64,000 bases of DNA from Halopseudomonas sabulinigri (GCA_011053055.1 DRHT01000018.1:62001-126000), one strand, 5' to 3'. Shown: positions 19,816-27,916, numbered from the stretch's first letter. Notes: generated by a model from the sequence alone, not told the origin. Numbers and translations are program-made.

Positions 19816-19944
19816 GAGGCAGTCCTCTATATCAATGTCAGACGGTATAGCCGTCCGGGGAAAACCTCAGTTTAACAACTAAATCCTGACTGACGAGTAC
19901 TGGTTACTGATCGGCATCAGCGAGTCATAAAGCAGAAAAAGGGT

Positions 19945-19973
19945 TTGCCATAACCCAGTGGTTTCGGTACATT
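19945..19973 (+). promoter_or_regulatory. Promoter of tRNA-Ser
   Basis: TTGCCA (19945-19950) and TACATT (19968-19973) are 17 bp apart, followed by a GC-rich discriminator (AGCGCGCC) typical of stringently controlled stable-RNA promoters. Start would be near 19980, about 47 nt before the mature tRNA. Confidence 0.6.
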
Positions 19974-20026
19974 AGCGCGCCTTGGTAGCCGGGCTTTGCC
20001 CAGCCATCAAGCCGCAATGCGGTTCC

Positions 20027-20117
20027 GGAGAGGTGTCCGAGTGGCTTAAGGAGCACGCCTGGAAAGTGTGTATACGTTAATAGCGTATCGAGGGTTCGAA
20101 TCCCTCTCTCTCCGCCA
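20027..20117 (+). tRNA. tRNA-Ser (anticodon GGA)
   Basis: 91 nt with the long variable arm of class II tRNA. The acceptor GGAGAGG pairs with the 3' TCTCTCC, discriminator G, and CCA is encoded (20115-20117). The anticodon stem CACGC/GTGTG holds loop CTGGAAA, giving anticodon GGA, which reads UCC and UCU. The T arm GGTTCGAATCC is intact. The accessory operon begins just downstream. Confidence 0.96.
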
Positions 20118-20120
20118 GAC

Positions 20121-20160
20121 AAATAAAAAAGCCCCAGCTTGCGCTGGGGCTTTTTTATTT
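20121..20160 (+). terminator. Terminator of tRNA-Ser
   Basis: GCCCCAGC-TTGC-GCTGGGGC flanked by AAATAAAAAA and TTTTTTATTT, so the whole element is an almost perfect inverted repeat and works in both directions. Confidence 0.94.
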
Positions 20161-20327
20161 GTGGGGTGAAAAGATGGACGACAACCCTCGCGGTTCGACA
20201 AGCCTGCGCCAGAAGGCGAATAACGTCAGCATTCCGTGCCGACGGCCGTTAGCCGGCCCAGCCCCTCAGCGGTGAGGAGCGTAGCGACGAATAACCCCTC
20301 TCGCGTCTTTAGCCTTACGGTATGCAT
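20161..20327. other. Gene-free spacer between tRNA-Ser and the accessory operon
   Basis: No coding frame of note. Two short hairpins are visible (GCGCC/GGCG near 20209-20218 and CCTCAGCGGTGAGG near 20264-20277). The similar GCGAATAACG and ACGAATAACC words occur near 20215 and 20287. No copy of the tRNA 3' end, which an integrase attachment site would leave, was found. Confidence 0.4.
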
Positions 20328-20358
20328 AAAAAAAGGAGCAGGTATTAACACCTGCCCC
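20328..20358 (-). terminator. Terminator of the coiled-coil/Hsp100/membrane operon
   Basis: On the minus strand: GGGGCAGGT, loop GTTAAT, ACCTGCTCC, then seven T. It lies 40 bp after the last gene of the operon. Confidence 0.9.
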
Positions 20359-20398
20359 TTCTATTCCGACCTACCGCTCTATCAGCAAAGCCAGCGCT

Positions 20399-21172
20399 TT
20401 ATTGATCAACCGATCTGACTTGCCCCGACTCCACGGCCTGTTTCTTTTCTGCATCCGTATAGGGACGACAAGCGACGCTGTAGACGTTCTGGTACCACTG
20501 CAACCCGCGATGAAGGAACTTCAGCCGACGAAAATACAGGCCATAGCCTTTGACGAAGCAGGCGGCATCTTGCTGCGGGATATTGGCAAATACGTTTTCT
20601 TCCGGATAGACCAGGTAGGGGAAGTACCAGCTTTCCGTGATTTGGTAAAACTTGCCGTTATCCAACGCCGTGCTGCAGGGCAAGGAGGTGCAACCTGTGA
20701 ACTGATATAGCTCGCCGGTCTCGATCTCTTGCTTGCCGGTGGTGTAGACCAGTTCTTCAAAGCTGGTTGAGTAAAAATACGCCGCCGACAGAGCAACGTG
20801 CAGCAGCCAAGCGGCCACTGCCATGCCCGTAAAGCGAATACCAAAGCGCTTGCCCGAGAAAATCGGCTTGCCGTTGTCGTCCAGCTTTACCTCGCCATCT
20901 TCGCGTTCATAAGCCGCCCAATGGAAGGCATTACCGATAAAGCTAAAGAGCTTGCGCATCAGCCACCAGAGCGACAGCAACGCTTTGACCAGCTTGCCCA
21001 GGATGAAGGCAAAGAGGTCATAGGTCTTGAGCAGAGCGCCTTTGAGCTTGAGTGAGCGGTCTAGCCCACCCACCCATGCTGGCCGTGTATCTACTCTGTT
21101 CGCCCGTTCACTGGTCGACGCTTCCAGTTTGCGAGCCCGCTCAAGCAAAGGATCTTTTTCCGGCATCGTCAT
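20399..21172 (-). CDS. Uncharacterised inner-membrane protein with a cysteine-containing C-terminal domain
   Basis: 257 residues; no family recognised. Residues 1-45 are polar and charged (cytoplasmic). A hydrophobic, aromatic stretch at about 50-85 could be one or two helices or a hairpin in the membrane; a charged loop (YEREDGEVKLDDNGKP) follows; a clear transmembrane helix lies at about 113-135. The remaining 120 residues contain four cysteines (GCTSLPCS, DAACFV, SVACRP), which suits a disulfide-bonded periplasmic domain if the last helix exits outward. It starts 18 bp after the Hsp100-like gene and is probably translated from the same mRNA; a second in-frame ATG two codons later is equally possible. 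Possible membrane anchor or outlet of the AAA+ machine (inference). Confidence 0.7.
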   Translation of the reverse strand: MTMPEKDPLLERARKLEASTSERANRVDTRPAWVGGLDRSLKLKGALLKTYDLFAFILGKLVKALLSLWWLMRKLFSFIGNAFHWAAYEREDGEVKLDDNGKPIFSGKRFGIRFTGMAVAAWLLHVALSAAYFYSTSFEELVYTTGKQEIETGELYQFTGCTSLPCSTALDNGKFYQITESWYFPYLVYPEENVFANIPQQDAACFVKGYGLYFRRLKFLHRGLQWYQNVYSVACRPYTDAEKKQAVESGQVRSVDQ

Positions 21173-21190
21173 GTTCCCGTTGTGTGCTGG

Positions 21191-23419
21191 TTATTCAACA
21201 CCCTGGCCATCGGGCAAGCTCATTACCGCGCAGCGTTCAGCCTCATCGTAACCGATGGTGATGGTGCCGCTGCTTTGGTCGGCAAACAGCACGGTATTGG
21301 CAATCTCCGGCTTGATAACGCCTTCAATATAACCGGTGATGCCGCGCGCGCCGTTTACGGGCTTGTAATGGTCACGACACATGGCAGCCAGCGCTGTGTT
21401 GTCCATGGCAATGGTGAGGTTGGGCATGCTCGCGCGTACCATTTCATTCAGCTTGTTGATTTCACGCGTAGCGATCATTTCAATAATCGACAGGCTCAGT
21501 GTTTTGAAGCAAACAATGTTTTGCCGACCACTGAAGCGGTTCAGGAACTCGGGACGATATTCTTTTTCCAGGTCTTCCAGCGCCAGCTCTTCAGCCAGGG
21601 AGAAATTGCTTTCGCCGAGGAAGTGTTGGGTGCCGATGTTGGTGGTCATCAAGATGATAGCGTCTCTGAACGACACGGTAAGACCGCGGTTGTCGGTCAG
21701 GCGTGCGTCATCGAGGATCTGCAGGAACACGTTGAAGACGTCTGGGTGTGCTTTTTCGATCTCATCGAACAGGATGATTCGCCGTGGATTCTTGCGCATT
21801 TCATTGGTCAGAATGCCGCCCGCTTCGTAGCCTTCATAACCCGGAGGCGCGCCAATGAGTTTCGCAACGGCGTGCTTCTCCATGTACTCGGACATGTCGA
21901 ATCGCAGCAGGGCGTTTTCGTCATCGAATAGTTCTGCCGTCAGAGCTTTTGCTATTTCAGTTTTACCAACACCCGATGGCCCCAGGAACAGGAACGACGC
22001 CTGTGGTTTGTTAGGAGATTGTAATCCGGCTTTGGCAACCCGCACCTGATTGGCCAGCTTGGTTACGGCGACATCCTGACCATAAACCCGCTTGGCTAGC
22101 TGGGCGTTGAGGTGCAGCAGTTTTTTGCGCTCATCCTGGGTGAGCTTGGTCACCGGAATACGCGAGATGGAGCTGAACTCAATGAGTACCTGTTCCTGGT
22201 CGAGTTCTAACTGGTCGTTGATTTCCTTGGTCTGCGCTTCAAACTCGTTTTTCTTCTCTTTAACCAGGGCTTCGTACTGGCTTATTTTTTGTTTGATATG
22301 GGTAACGATGTCTGAGTCGAGATTCACCGTATCCAGCATGAACCGGTTCACCGCAGAGGTGCTAGCTTTTGCTTCTTGCTCCTCGCCGGCGTTTTGCCGC
22401 GCATCCGCTTCTTTTACTAGCTGTGTTTCCAGTTCATCTTCTAAGCGACGGATGCCTTCCTCACCGCTACGCAGTTCTTGAAACAGCGCTTTGATGGTTT
22501 GCTGCCGTGCTTGCCACTGTTGCGCAAACGCCTGGATGTCAGCTTTCAGCGCCTCGATACGAGGAGCGTCTGGCTCTTCCTGCTCCAGCTTTTTAAGCCC
22601 GGCCTCTAAAGCCACTATTCGCGGGTCTTTGGAATGCGCCCGCAGCCGATAGCTGGTTAACGCACGGTCGAGCAAGGTAAGTGAACGCTCCGGTTGCGCT
22701 CGGCTCAAGCCCATATCCCGCACACGATATTTTTCGGTCAGCTCGACCGCCGCGGTGATCGCTGAATCGGCGATGCGGATTTTGTGGAACGGCTCCAGTC
22801 GGCGACGCGCGGTTTGATAAACAATCTCCGTCAGCTCATCGGCAGCGGGTTCACTCAGGTCGAGTACGGTGTAGTACTCGCGCATGTCAGAGTGCGCGCT
22901 CAGCACTACATTCAGGTCGGCATCGCGGCTTTCCAGGATGACCTGTGTGTCCTTTTTACGCACGGCGCGCATTAACGCGTTGATCAGGTTGGACGCGCCG
23001 TTGCTGCGGGAGGCTTCGATGAAGTCGCGCATGTCATCAATGATCAACACGCTTTCGGGCGTGCGGGTCAGTGTTTTCAGGGTTTTCTGGAAGCTGTCAT
23101 TAATGGTGTTTGGGTTGCCCGAGGCGAACAGGCCATCGCTGTCCAGCCAGAAAAAACGCTTACTGATCAGATCGTATGGTGCGTCTTCTGCTGATTTACG
23201 CTCTTCCAGCCCAAGACAGAGTGCCGAGCAGCCCGCGCCACCGGAGCCAACCAGCAGTATATTGTTCGCATGGCGGCGCGTCAGGATAGCGGTGAGCTGC
23301 TGTATGGTCTCTGTGCGGCCAATCAGCGCAAATTCGGGGCGTTGTGCCAGGTAGTCGTGACCGCGGATTAAATGATCGTGTATCGGGGTGTTTGGTTGTC
23401 CGGCCATTGGATATCTCAT
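21191..23419 (-). CDS. Hsp100/Clp-like AAA+ ATPase without N-domain and with a degenerate first nucleotide site
   Basis: 742 residues, shorter than ClpB/ClpA (about 750-860) because the Clp N-terminal repeat domain is missing. AAA domain 1 (about 25-260) has Walker A GSGGAGCS with Cys64 where Lys is required and Walker B IIDD instead of the D-E pair, so it probably cannot hydrolyse ATP. A charged coiled-coil region follows (about 265-440). AAA domain 2 is intact: Walker A GPSGVGKT (480-487), Walker B ILFDE (549-553), pore loop GYEG (527-530), arginine finger region RPEFLNRF and sensor-2 GAR. No ClpP-docking LGF/IGF loop is seen, so it is likely an unfoldase or remodeller rather than a protease subunit. 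Middle gene of the operon; client unknown, perhaps the coiled-coil protein. Confidence 0.82.
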   Translation of the reverse strand: MRYPMAGQPNTPIHDHLIRGHDYLAQRPEFALIGRTETIQQLTAILTRRHANNILLVGSGGAGCSALCLGLEERKSAEDAPYDLISKRFFWLDSDGLFASGNPNTINDSFQKTLKTLTRTPESVLIIDDMRDFIEASRSNGASNLINALMRAVRKKDTQVILESRDADLNVVLSAHSDMREYYTVLDLSEPAADELTEIVYQTARRRLEPFHKIRIADSAITAAVELTEKYRVRDMGLSRAQPERSLTLLDRALTSYRLRAHSKDPRIVALEAGLKKLEQEEPDAPRIEALKADIQAFAQQWQARQQTIKALFQELRSGEEGIRRLEDELETQLVKEADARQNAGEEQEAKASTSAVNRFMLDTVNLDSDIVTHIKQKISQYEALVKEKKNEFEAQTKEINDQLELDQEQVLIEFSSISRIPVTKLTQDERKKLLHLNAQLAKRVYGQDVAVTKLANQVRVAKAGLQSPNKPQASFLFLGPSGVGKTEIAKALTAELFDDENALLRFDMSEYMEKHAVAKLIGAPPGYEGYEAGGILTNEMRKNPRRIILFDEIEKAHPDVFNVFLQILDDARLTDNRGLTVSFRDAIILMTTNIGTQHFLGESNFSLAEELALEDLEKEYRPEFLNRFSGRQNIVCFKTLSLSIIEMIATREINKLNEMVRASMPNLTIAMDNTALAAMCRDHYKPVNGARGITGYIEGVIKPEIANTVLFADQSSGTITIGYDEAERCAVMSLPDGQGVE

Positions 23420-23481
23420 TTCCCTTTGGGACTCGCTGGCTTATATGCCAGGTCATATGTTCTTTGCTGGGGTAGTTAAAT

Positions 23482-23507
23482 AAAACCAGCGCGAATGCGC
23501 TGGTTTT
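23482..23507 (-). terminator. Intercistronic intrinsic terminator between the coiled-coil and Hsp100-like genes
   Basis: On the minus strand: AAAACCAGCGC, loop ATTC, GCGCTGGTTTT, then ATTTAA. The 11-bp perfect stem with a T-rich exit lies 47 bp after the first gene's stop and 63 bp before the next start. Partial read-through would give more coiled-coil protein than ATPase. Confidence 0.82.
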
Positions 23508-23553
23508 GGGTATTGGCCCTGAGGTAGGCAAGCGGATTGAGGGCCAATCGAGC

Positions 23554-25251
23554 TTACAATTTGAAGTCGGAGAAAGGCGTTTTAGCCTCTTGCGCCGTAT
23601 TCTCAGTCGCGCGCTCAGTGCCCGCGTTAGCCCCTTCGTTCATCACTTCAGCGGTAACGCCTTTGGCCTTTTTGATCGAGCTGGCCAGGTCGGCAGCCGT
23701 TGACTCAATTTCGCGTTGCAGCACTTTCTGTTCTTCCAGTGCCGAGCGAGTGATTTCTGTCGCCTTGTCGCTGATGTCTTTGTAGGTGGCTAACTGCTCA
23801 ATCGCCTTGGACAGCTCATCATTTTGCAGATGCATGTTGGTCGCATTTTTAATCGCTTCGTTTTGCGCGATGTCATGCGTGATGGTGTTCATGTTGTTGA
23901 GCGTGTTTTGCGTGGTGGTGCGGGCCTCGTTCAACGCAGCGGACGATACCGCCGTCAGCACAGTGCTTAACCGGCTTGCGATACCAGCGGTACCACTGGT
24001 ATGCATCTTCCGTGTGTGGCTGATTTGCTGGTTGTTGGTGTCGCGCATGGACTTGATGTTCATGCTCTCTTCCTGCAACTCGCCCAGAGTGCTCAAGGTA
24101 TCCACCTTGGATGCTGTCAGGGCTTCAATATGCTCATTCACCGCTTCGAGTTTGTCTTCACGCTCATATTGCGCCAGCGTTGTTTCTGCCTCGGGTGTGA
24201 CATTGAATGAGTTGGATAAATCAGCATTGCTCACTTCGGCATCTTTGATGCCATCGCTGACAACGGCAAAAATGCGCTTCATGTTGCCGTTAACGGTATC
24301 GACATTTTTAATCTGTGATTTGATTTTATCCATACGGCCCAGCACAGAGCCGGTACGTTCGTCAGTGGTGTTCACAAAGTTCAATGCGGCTTTAACCAGC
24401 CCTTCTTGACGGTCTTTGTGTTCTTCAGAGGTGATGTCCAGCAACTCGCGCAGCTGCTCTTTCTCCGCTGCAAATTCAGCAAAGCGGGTTTCGCGGCTGA
24501 ACGTAGTGCTTTCAATCTTTTCACGTAACGCCGTAGTCGCGTTTTTGTGGGTTTCAATGAGGACTTCTTTGCGGGCGATATCTTGCAGCGCGTCTTTCTT
24601 AACGCCACCCAGGCCAAACCATGACTTCTCCTCGCGCAAGGCGGCGATATCCTGATTTAGCTCCAGAATACTGGTTTCAAGCTGGGTTAACTCGGCTTCT
24701 TGCTCGGCGCGTAATTGCTTAATGCGCTCTTCTTCTTCTTTGTCTTCCTGAATCTCTTTAAATACATCGTACATGGCGCCATCGCTGGCCATATTCAGGC
24801 GATGTACGGCATCAATGATCTCAATAAGCGGCATGATTTGTACTTCAAAATCAAGCAGCGCGGAATTCATGTCTTCAAAAACGGCTTGCAGCTCAGAGAA
24901 GGCTTCAGTGTCGGCAAGGCGAATGATCTCTTTCGACATCTCCTTGCGGTAGGCCATCAAGTATTCTTTGAACTCTTCAAAGGAGGCCAGTCGCGCTTCA
25001 TTCTCTTCTTTCGATTCTGACTGGTCATAGGCCAAGGCGCGAGCGACAGCGTCTTTTTTCTCGGTAGGGGGGGCATCTGATTGCACGACAATTTGATGAA
25101 ACGGGTTGCTTTCGATTTGAGCAAACTGATTAGAAATTGTACTTTCTTCGGTTCTCTTCGAAGTATCGACCGCGCGTTTCTTGGTGTATTTTTCTACCGC
25201 TTCATCCGCCAGTGAACTTGACTTTTTGCCTTTGGCAGCACCTTTTGCCAT
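23554..25251 (-). CDS. Large cytoplasmic coiled-coil protein of unknown family
   Basis: 565 residues with no signal peptide, membrane helix or recognised catalytic motif. The N-terminus is lysine- and serine-rich (MAKGAAKGKKSSS). From about residue 85 almost to the end the protein is helical in character with heptad-like Glu/Lys/Leu spacing, for example EEERIKQLRAEQEAELTQLE near 180. A short GWFG-like insertion (KSWFGLGGVKKD) breaks the coil near 215. The distal half (about 400-520), rich in Ala, Thr, Asn and Ser, recalls signalling helices of chemoreceptors without the receptor signature. GGAAAG precedes the ATG and a good promoter lies 70 bp upstream. First gene of the operon, separated from the others by a terminator. 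Role proposed by inference: scaffold or client of the adjacent AAA+ protein. Confidence 0.72.
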   Translation of the reverse strand: MAKGAAKGKKSSSLADEAVEKYTKKRAVDTSKRTEESTISNQFAQIESNPFHQIVVQSDAPPTEKKDAVARALAYDQSESKEENEARLASFEEFKEYLMAYRKEMSKEIIRLADTEAFSELQAVFEDMNSALLDFEVQIMPLIEIIDAVHRLNMASDGAMYDVFKEIQEDKEEEERIKQLRAEQEAELTQLETSILELNQDIAALREEKSWFGLGGVKKDALQDIARKEVLIETHKNATTALREKIESTTFSRETRFAEFAAEKEQLRELLDITSEEHKDRQEGLVKAALNFVNTTDERTGSVLGRMDKIKSQIKNVDTVNGNMKRIFAVVSDGIKDAEVSNADLSNSFNVTPEAETTLAQYEREDKLEAVNEHIEALTASKVDTLSTLGELQEESMNIKSMRDTNNQQISHTRKMHTSGTAGIASRLSTVLTAVSSAALNEARTTTQNTLNNMNTITHDIAQNEAIKNATNMHLQNDELSKAIEQLATYKDISDKATEITRSALEEQKVLQREIESTAADLASSIKKAKGVTAEVMNEGANAGTERATENTAQEAKTPFSDFKL

Positions 25252-25321
25252 TGTTGCTTTCCTTAAATTATCAATATTTCGTCAATACAGCTCGTGAAAG
25301 CTATAGCCCAATGTCGCGCGC

Positions 25322-25350
25322 ATTATATGAGAAAGCTGATTGGCAGCCAA
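25322..25350 (-). promoter_or_regulatory. Sigma-70 promoter of the accessory operon
   Basis: On the minus strand TTGGCT (from 25350) and a perfect TATAAT (from 25327) are 17 bp apart. Transcription would start near 25315, giving a leader of about 64 nt before the coiled-coil gene. Confidence 0.62.
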
Positions 25351-25464
25351 ACAAGGATGTGACTCAGTAGTCATTTTATAAAAATAAAATTATTCGGATT
25401 TTAGCTGTCACCTTCACGCTTTCTGCTTCATAAACCAATGAAGAGCTTTCTATGGATGGCGTGT

Positions 25465-25515
25465 CATTTAGGTAAAACATTCCATTTAGGCTTAACAATT
25501 GTATGCTGGCTTAAC
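25465..25515. repeat. Three imperfect 14-bp direct repeats upstream of the accessory operon
   Basis: Units CATTTAGGTAAAAC (25465), CATTTAGGCTTAAC (25483) and TATGCTGGCTTAAC (25502) are spaced 18 and 19 bp apart; adjacent units agree at 10-11 of 14 bases. They lie about 115-165 bp upstream of the operon's -35 box and could be binding sites for an unknown regulator. In AT-rich DNA the similarity may be chance. Confidence 0.3.
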
Positions 25516-25748
25516 GTCTATTTTTGTAAAAGAAGTATTAAAATGCAGGTCGCAAGTAAGTCATCATTATTATGATTATAGAAATAATGCACATACTATT
25601 TTAGAAAAAATAGCGTTGTTTTAAATATGCCACAAGTTAGTGTCAATACGATGAAGTTATTAAAATATATAAAAACGTCACGCGAGAGCTTTGTTGGGTT
25701 TTAGCCTGTTTTTCATATGCACATCATACTTGAACTGTGTTTTATGAT

Positions 25749-25773
25749 CAGAAGACGCGGGCCGCGTCTTCTG
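25749..25773. terminator. Strong isolated hairpin, possible terminator
   Basis: CAGAAGACGCG, loop GGC, CGCGTCTTCTG: an 11-bp perfect stem followed on the plus strand by AGTATTTTTAA. No gene ends here, so it either terminates an unannotated plus-strand RNA or shields the operon from outside transcription. Confidence 0.45.
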
Positions 25774-25894
25774 AGTATTTTTAAGGGCAATATCGTGGTG
25801 AAATAAATATACGCAATTTTTTAGTATGACTTTCAGTCGCGGCACACCACAGCACAAACTCACCCTACTTCTTGTCGTTGTGGCCTATGAATAA

Positions 25895-26908
25895 CTAACG
25901 CTTGCTCAACGCGCTCAACCCATCCAACAGCGCCTTATGAAATTCCTCCGGCGCCTCAACCTGGGGTGAGTGACCCAACTCGGGAAACTCGACCAGTGTG
26001 GCATTGGGAATCGCTTCGGCGGTCTTGCGGCCTAGTTCTGGATATTGTCCCAAGCGTTTGGCTACTGCTTCTGGTGCGCGGTTGGCGCCGGGGGCTGTGC
26101 GATCTTTGCCGCCAATCAGCAGCAGCGTGGGAGCCCGGATATTTGGGAACTCATGCACCACTGGCTGGGTGAACAGCATCTCTGCGGTCTGCGCCTGGTT
26201 CCAGGCAACTATCTCCTTGCCGGGGCCGGCGTACATGCCATAGGCCATCTCAACCCAACGGTCATACTCGGGCTTCCAATCGCCGTTGTAGTAAAACTTT
26301 AATTGGTAGTTTTTGATGCCTTCATAGGTGGTGTTGAGTTGGCCTCGGTACATCTGGTCGATGGTGGCGTAGGGCACGCCTGCCTGTTGCCAGTCTTCCA
26401 GCCCGATGGGGTTGGCGAGTACCAGTTGCTCGACTTGTTCGGGGTGGCTCAAGGTAAAGCGCGCAGCCAGCATGCCGCCCATTGAGTGGCCGATGATGGT
26501 GGCTTTTTCGATACCCAGATCATCCAGCAGGGCGTGGGTGTTGTCGGCGAGTTGCGCAAAGCTGAACTGATACCCGCGTGGCTTGCTGGAGCGGCAGAAG
26601 CCGATCTGATCCGGCGCTATGACGCGATAACCAGCCTCGCTGAGCACCTTGATAGTTTGCTGCCAGGTGGCGCCGCAGAAGTTTTTGCCATGCAGCAGCA
26701 CTGCTGTTCGACCATTGGCTTCGGCGGTGGGCAGCACGTCCATATAGGCCATCGAAAGGTCTTGTTGCTGGGAGGTGAGTTCGAAACGCTCCACTGGGTA
26801 AGGATACTCAAAGCCCTCAAGTTCTGGGCCATAGGCAGTGGCGGCGTAGGCGTTGACGGTGGGCAGCAATAGGCTGGCCCAGGCAGTCAGGATGACGGCT
26901 TTGTTCAC
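25895..26908 (-). CDS. Secreted alpha/beta hydrolase
   Basis: 337 residues. The first 22 residues are a signal peptide (ILTAWASLLLPTVNAYA), so the enzyme is periplasmic or exported. The alpha/beta fold core shows the oxyanion LLHGKNFCGATW, nucleophile S142 in GHSMGG, acid Asp in IGGKDRTAPG and catalytic His in ELGHSPQVEAP, giving a complete Ser-Asp-His triad. It resembles the epoxide/haloalkane/ester hydrolase branch, but substrate cannot be read from sequence. It lies at the end of a run of minus-strand genes after TerC; a 96-bp gap separates them, so co-transcription is uncertain. Confidence 0.85.
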   Translation of the reverse strand: MNKAVILTAWASLLLPTVNAYAATAYGPELEGFEYPYPVERFELTSQQQDLSMAYMDVLPTAEANGRTAVLLHGKNFCGATWQQTIKVLSEAGYRVIAPDQIGFCRSSKPRGYQFSFAQLADNTHALLDDLGIEKATIIGHSMGGMLAARFTLSHPEQVEQLVLANPIGLEDWQQAGVPYATIDQMYRGQLNTTYEGIKNYQLKFYYNGDWKPEYDRWVEMAYGMYAGPGKEIVAWNQAQTAEMLFTQPVVHEFPNIRAPTLLLIGGKDRTAPGANRAPEAVAKRLGQYPELGRKTAEAIPNATLVEFPELGHSPQVEAPEEFHKALLDGLSALSKR

Positions 26909-27004
26909 GTGTTAACTCCCGGTTTGATCAGGTGGCTTGCTCCGTGGCTTTGCGCAGGCAAAACCACGGGGTTTGAGAGCAAGACTCAGGAGTATAACAG
27001 CCGC

Positions 27005-27736
27005 TTAGCTGCTTTCTGCCCGACGCTGGGCTGCACCGCGAATACGTATATTGATGGCCTCGACTGCCAGCGAAAACGCCATGGCGAAATAGATGTAACC
27101 TTTGGGCACATGAACGTCGAAGGCTTCGGCTATCAGCAGCGTGCCAACTATCATCAGGAAAGACAGTGCCAATACCTTGAGGGACGGGTGTTTGTCGATG
27201 AAATTGCTGATAGTGCTGGCTGCCAACATCATCACCAGTACCGCAATTACGATAGCGGCGATCATCACCGACACTTCGTCGACCAGACCAACCGCAGTGA
27301 TGACGGAGTCGAGCGAGAAGACGATATCAATAACCGCTATCTGCAGCACAATATTGAGAAAACCAGCGGCTTTTTGGTTGGCTGTGTGGGCGCTGCCATC
27401 TTGGCCTTCCATGTTGTGCCAAATTTCCGTGGTGCTCTTGAATAGCAAAAACAGTCCGCCGAAAAACAGGATCAGGTCACGGCCGGAAACGCCTTCGCCC
27501 AGTATCTGAAAAAGGTCGGTTGTCAGGCGCATTACCCAGGCGATGCTGAGCAGCAACAGAATACGTGTGCCCATGGCCAGGCCGAGGCCGATCAGGCGTG
27601 CCTTGGGTTGCAGTTCTTTAGGTAAACGGCTGACGAGAATCGAGATGAAAATGATGTTGTCGATGCCGAGGACGATTTCCAGGGCCGTGAGGGTAAGGAA
27701 AGCAACCCAGATGTCCGGGTTTGAAAGCCATTCCAT
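27005..27736 (-). CDS. TerC family membrane protein
   Basis: 243 residues from the ATG at 27736 (MEWLSNPDIWVAFLTL), which matches the usual family start; the open frame runs 20 codons further upstream without similarity. About seven membrane helices carry the two family motifs EIVLGIDNIIFISILVSRLP (residues about 18-37) and the repeat-like IAVIDIVFSLDSVITAVG, both with conserved acidic residues inside helices. TerC proteins are linked to metal ion export (Mn in Alx/MntP-type studies) and tellurite resistance; the specific ion here is unknown. No other ter genes are nearby. Confidence 0.86.
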   Translation of the reverse strand: MEWLSNPDIWVAFLTLTALEIVLGIDNIIFISILVSRLPKELQPKARLIGLGLAMGTRILLLLSIAWVMRLTTDLFQILGEGVSGRDLILFFGGLFLLFKSTTEIWHNMEGQDGSAHTANQKAAGFLNIVLQIAVIDIVFSLDSVITAVGLVDEVSVMIAAIVIAVLVMMLAASTISNFIDKHPSLKVLALSFLMIVGTLLIAEAFDVHVPKGYIYFAMAFSLAVEAINIRIRGAAQRRAESS

Positions 27737-27886
27737 GATGCGTGTGATCTCGCGCTGAGGGGGGCAGGTGCCGAACCTGATAGTGAGGCACGCCATATTC
27801 TCACGGCCACAACAGTGCGGTAAGTAGGGAAGAGAAATATAGTCTGGGGCGGTGCCCCCGGAAGGTTATGAATAGAGACAGAGAAG

Positions 27887-27916
27887 CGCGCCGGACTGCG
27901 TTGTAGGTCCGGCGCG
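27887..27916 (-). terminator. Hairpin after the SDR gene
   Basis: A 10-bp perfect stem CGCGCCGGAC/GTCCGGCGCG begins 10 bp after the SDR stop. The following minus-strand bases (CTTCTCTGTCTC) are pyrimidine-rich but not a true T run, so termination may be partial. Confidence 0.55.

Larger units (their letters stand above)
25352..25894. other. AT-rich intergenic region without a convincing gene
   Basis: This stretch is visibly richer in A and T than all neighbouring DNA. It contains the three direct repeats, a small ATCAT/ATGAT hairpin near 25563-25576, and a strong hairpin at 25749-25773. The only open frame of size (25678-25863, minus) has no ribosome site and no coding character. It marks the right edge of the accessory segment. 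Confidence 0.55.

Noticed and set aside
25678..25863. A 61-codon frame in the AT-rich region
   Set aside because: No ribosome site, and the composition looks random; not annotated.
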